Below are positions 6,201-7,041 of a stretch of DNA of 7,041 bases, in pieces; within the stretch, counting starts at the first letter, position 1, and every line of letters starts with the position of its first letter. Made by a program: the position numbers and the translations under genes. Source of the DNA: Synergistaceae bacterium (GTDB taxonomy: Bacteria; Synergistota; Synergistia; Synergistales; Aminobacteriaceae); the NCBI GenBank assembly GCA_017458545.1, contig JAFTBA010000191.1, positions 1 through 7,041 on the forward strand, given 5' to 3'. The notes under the pieces were generated by a model. That model was not told where the DNA came from, searched no databases, and saw only the letters and a program-made list of their open reading frames with translations.

Positions 6201-6975
6201 TTTCAAATGGGTGGACTTAATCACGAGGATACACAAGTCATCAAACGGTTTAGGTTATGCGAGCGTTAATGCACCGTTGACGCTTCAGACGGGCAAGTTA
6301 ATCATTAAGGCAGGAGCAATCGCCAACGCTAACCCTAATGATGCTCTGTACAGTTATGCGAAATTTTCTAAGGACGGTGCAGTAAATTTCGGAGGAAAGG
6401 ACATAACGATGAACTTTCCGATTGAGGCGAATGTCAACTATCAGTTAATCAATGCGATTCAGGGAGGCACTAAGGGAGGAATTGAGTCGCTGCTGAAAGG
6501 CGGAGTGTCAGGATTTGAGGACAGTGTTAAGGCGTTTTTGAGCGGAGGGATGACTGAGGCGAGGAAGACTGCTTCAACGGGTGATTTCAGGACTGTAACG
6601 CTTAGGGTTCACGGTAAACCGGAGTCGTTAGCGGTCTCGGATTTCAGAATCGGTGAGTCCCAGACTCAAACGCAGACTCAACAGAATCAGACTCAACAGC
6701 AGCCTCAGAAACCTCAGGAGACTAAACAGCCGACTCAGCCTCAGCAGAAGAAACAGGAATCGATAGAGGACAAGATAACCGATAAGGTAATGGAGACTCT
6801 GAAACTCAAGCCGTCGAATCAAAATCAGAATCAAACTCCGACTCAGGGTCAGCAGCCGACTCAATCGGTAACACCTACACAGCCTCAGACGACGAGACAA
6901 AAGGTTGAGGACAAAGTGAAGGAAGAACTTGAGAAGGGAATACGCAAAGGATTAGGGGGTTTATTCGGAAGATGA
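3271..6975 (+). CDS. AsmA/TamB-like inner-membrane-anchored envelope protein
   Basis: This is a 1234-residue protein of the AsmA/TamB/YhdP type. Family members are anchored in the inner membrane, span the periplasm as a long beta groove, and in E. coli carry phospholipids towards the outer membrane. A basic stretch (residues 16-30) precedes one membrane helix (31-48). Residues 71-130 match the usual start of the family (ITGNPFKG, then LHNFGLKD). Residues 149-180 form a Ser/Thr/Pro-rich loop. From about 281 to 960 there are seven units sharing a hydrophobic-x-G-xxx-NP pattern. Residues 930-1128 resemble the AsmA C-terminal region, with ITGKGKL, LQTGKLIIKAGAI, DITMNFPIEANVNYQL and a last strand VTLRVHGKPESLAVSDFRI. 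A Gln-rich tail with two short charged helices ends in GLGGLFGR. There is no TamA-like neighbour in the window. A TTG start is preferred over ATG 3355, which would remove 28 residues. Family membership is well supported; the exact subgroup and cargo are not. Confidence 0.88.
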   Translation: MIADNILLPALYEKHNRRKNYRRSGKGLMKFILLIFVVLVISLVLFSFADIGGNIALSIAKKFLSDNYRIELTAEKITGNPFKGYTLHNFGLKDQAKNQNIFSAGFLSARINLTALLTANLRLAEVALGGISMDVDTFVTTVRNLELPSPSTSTPKTSRESFGVTPAFADTDNPETLPEIPVDRFSIKDSHFTSAFGVFDVNEIGADVKNLDVDVDGSINGLPVKGKIDMGESAGLTAANTAELFFGTGKLLATGGLINGSLDFHASAEDFDLKEITALYPSLLKAQDFDGKTDFTADITGAVDNPKFKGSIDYKGTKIYGYPVERASANIGYSDYRVSLSNIQASAFNVPVQGEIAAAARPNQPVSVMVKLDGSEANLNGLDKILGIPELKALSGKVSLFNVNISGPVNALSGLVNFNSPKIAYDGRALTNIRAQMKLTQSDTARVDGKFTFEGANGYLNGSIASLLTAPDMNLTAKIAELDVKRIENMIPDAPQYGLAGKITASVTVKGTALNPKVTGSLNSPEFSGWGQKITKPVINFSFANKTLTLSKTEGTINGMPINVSGTVSPLPSQNPNLNINATITMTPSALKDYVPDIGQYNLKGSINAGLKVQGSANNPSVNLLASSPNLQAMDMINAKDIELTTALNGDLSKLERIKVNASAKSITASGMTFSGVKADIAKNGDTIALSALSAKSGSGTVTGEGTASVSGKSPLNFGFNFNNLELAPLAASSGINLKGNLSGVLKISGQNSNPSISLNANVPSLNAAGFALNNFVADVSGSMSSINLKNVKASVEGSEVTATGTVQVTPSLKLNININGSNINLAQLLKDYPEMKGKLTGIAGLTFNVTGNDKGITGKGSLTSKTLQAFGLKMSDVNLPLSYSGVTFSSSGGTAKLYGGTAKNVLTFNTSTMKFTDDINVNGIDVNGLIQDLSGGLEGKITGKGKLMFKVNGSVKDKVSYSGNGAFTMGKGAITGFKWVDLITRIHKSSNGLGYASVNAPLTLQTGKLIIKAGAIANANPNDALYSYAKFSKDGAVNFGGKDITMNFPIEANVNYQLINAIQGGTKGGIESLLKGGVSGFEDSVKAFLSGGMTEARKTASTGDFRTVTLRVHGKPESLAVSDFRIGESQTQTQTQQNQTQQQPQKPQETKQPTQPQQKKQESIEDKITDKVMETLKLKPSNQNQNQTPTQGQQPTQSVTPTQPQTTRQKVEDKVKEELEKGIRKGLGGLFGR
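4111..6150 (+). repeat. Seven protein-level repeat units in the AsmA/TamB-like gene
   Basis: Anchor glycines in the pattern (V/I)-x-G-xxx-(N-P) fall at residues 301, 407, 511, 615, 750, 852 and 954. Units 1, 3, 4 and 5 keep the NP (305, 515, 619, 754). Before each anchor there is often a YP/IP/VP turn and an L-x-G-K/S-(I/L) strand, for example at 491-503 and 595-608. Spacings are 106, 104, 104, 135, 102 and 102 residues. Repetition is at protein level, and I see no long identical DNA stretches. This agrees with the stacked beta-groove modules expected in the family. Confidence 0.7.
6661..6900 (+). repeat. Gln/Thr/Pro-rich low-complexity tail segment
   Basis: This encodes residues 1131-1210 of the AsmA/TamB-like protein, mostly Gln, Thr, Pro and Asn. 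CAGACTCAA recurs at 6661, 6673 and 6688, and CAGCCGACTCA at 6727 and 6853, so short-unit expansion or contraction is plausible. A charged helix (residues 1163-1181) interrupts the tract. The reading frame stays open throughout. Confidence 0.85.
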
Positions 6976-7041
6976 GGTTATTGAGTGATCCTGTTAGACT
7001 GCTGCTTACGATACCGGCATTAATATGGGCATTATCGTTCC
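6972..7041 (+). CDS. N-terminus of a membrane protein, possibly site-2 protease (M50) family (partial)
   Basis: ATG at 6972 overlaps the TGA of the preceding gene (ATGA), and 23 codons are visible before the window ends. They read MRLLSDPVRLLLT, then IPALIWALSF, a hydrophobic first helix. This resembles the opening of YwhC-like site-2 metalloproteases, in which a similar helix runs straight into HExxH; that motif would lie just past the window. The evidence for a gene is the overlap and the sensible membrane segment; the family call is inference from 23 residues. The overlap suggests translational coupling, since the upstream purines (GGGGG at 6955-6959, GGAAG next to the ATG) are not ideally spaced. 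A TTG at 6981 is an alternative start. Confidence 0.65.
   Translation, partial: MRLLSDPVRLLLTIPALIWALSF

Noticed and set aside
1..7041. tRNA, rRNA, CRISPR array, insertion sequence or phage features
   Set aside because: I saw no cloverleaf-like sequence, no regularly spaced identical direct repeats with spacers, no transposase-like frame and no terminal inverted repeats. Nearly all of the window is covered by the genes listed.

Overview
The window carries three complete genes and two gene ends, with no RNA genes, CRISPR array or insertion sequence that I could find. The AsmA/TamB-like envelope protein implies a diderm (outer-membrane) bacterium, and the transmembrane chemoreceptor implies a chemotactic and probably motile one. 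GC content is moderate and codon use looks even across the genes, so I see no sign of recent transfer. The combination would fit a phylum such as Synergistota, but that is a guess from general character and not from a diagnostic marker.

Layout: (1) The last 22 codons of a plus-strand gene (1-69) end before a strong intrinsic terminator (82-122). (2) A short convergent intergenic stretch holds an (AT)8/(GT)4 microsatellite (158-186) and a second, minus-strand terminator (about 198-238). (3) On the minus strand, reading leftwards, come nudF-type ADP-ribose pyrophosphatase (3079-2516) and then a 720-residue methyl-accepting chemotaxis protein (2419-257). They are 96 bases apart with no obvious terminator between them, so they may be co-transcribed and share the terminator near 200-238. 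(4) A 191-base divergent region (3080-3270) has a perfect TATAAT box facing each way. (5) On the plus strand a 1234-residue AsmA/TamB-like protein (3271-6975) overlaps, by an ATGA junction, the start of a hydrophobic protein cut by the window end (6972 onward). The N-terminus of that protein resembles site-2 protease (M50) family members.

How the genes fit together: the envelope protein and the following membrane protein look translationally coupled. The nudix enzyme and the chemoreceptor have no evident functional link to them beyond the shared divergent promoter region. The nudix enzyme looks like housekeeping nucleotide-sugar clean-up, and the chemoreceptor is an ordinary inner-membrane sensor with an unusual basic tail.

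I did not find a clear new system. The points most worth a second look are the seven regularly spaced repeat units of the AsmA/TamB-like protein joined to an AsmA-type C-terminal region, its Gln/Thr/Pro-rich tail with two similar short helices, the Lys/Ala/Pro tail of the chemoreceptor, and the uncertain TTG start of the envelope protein.
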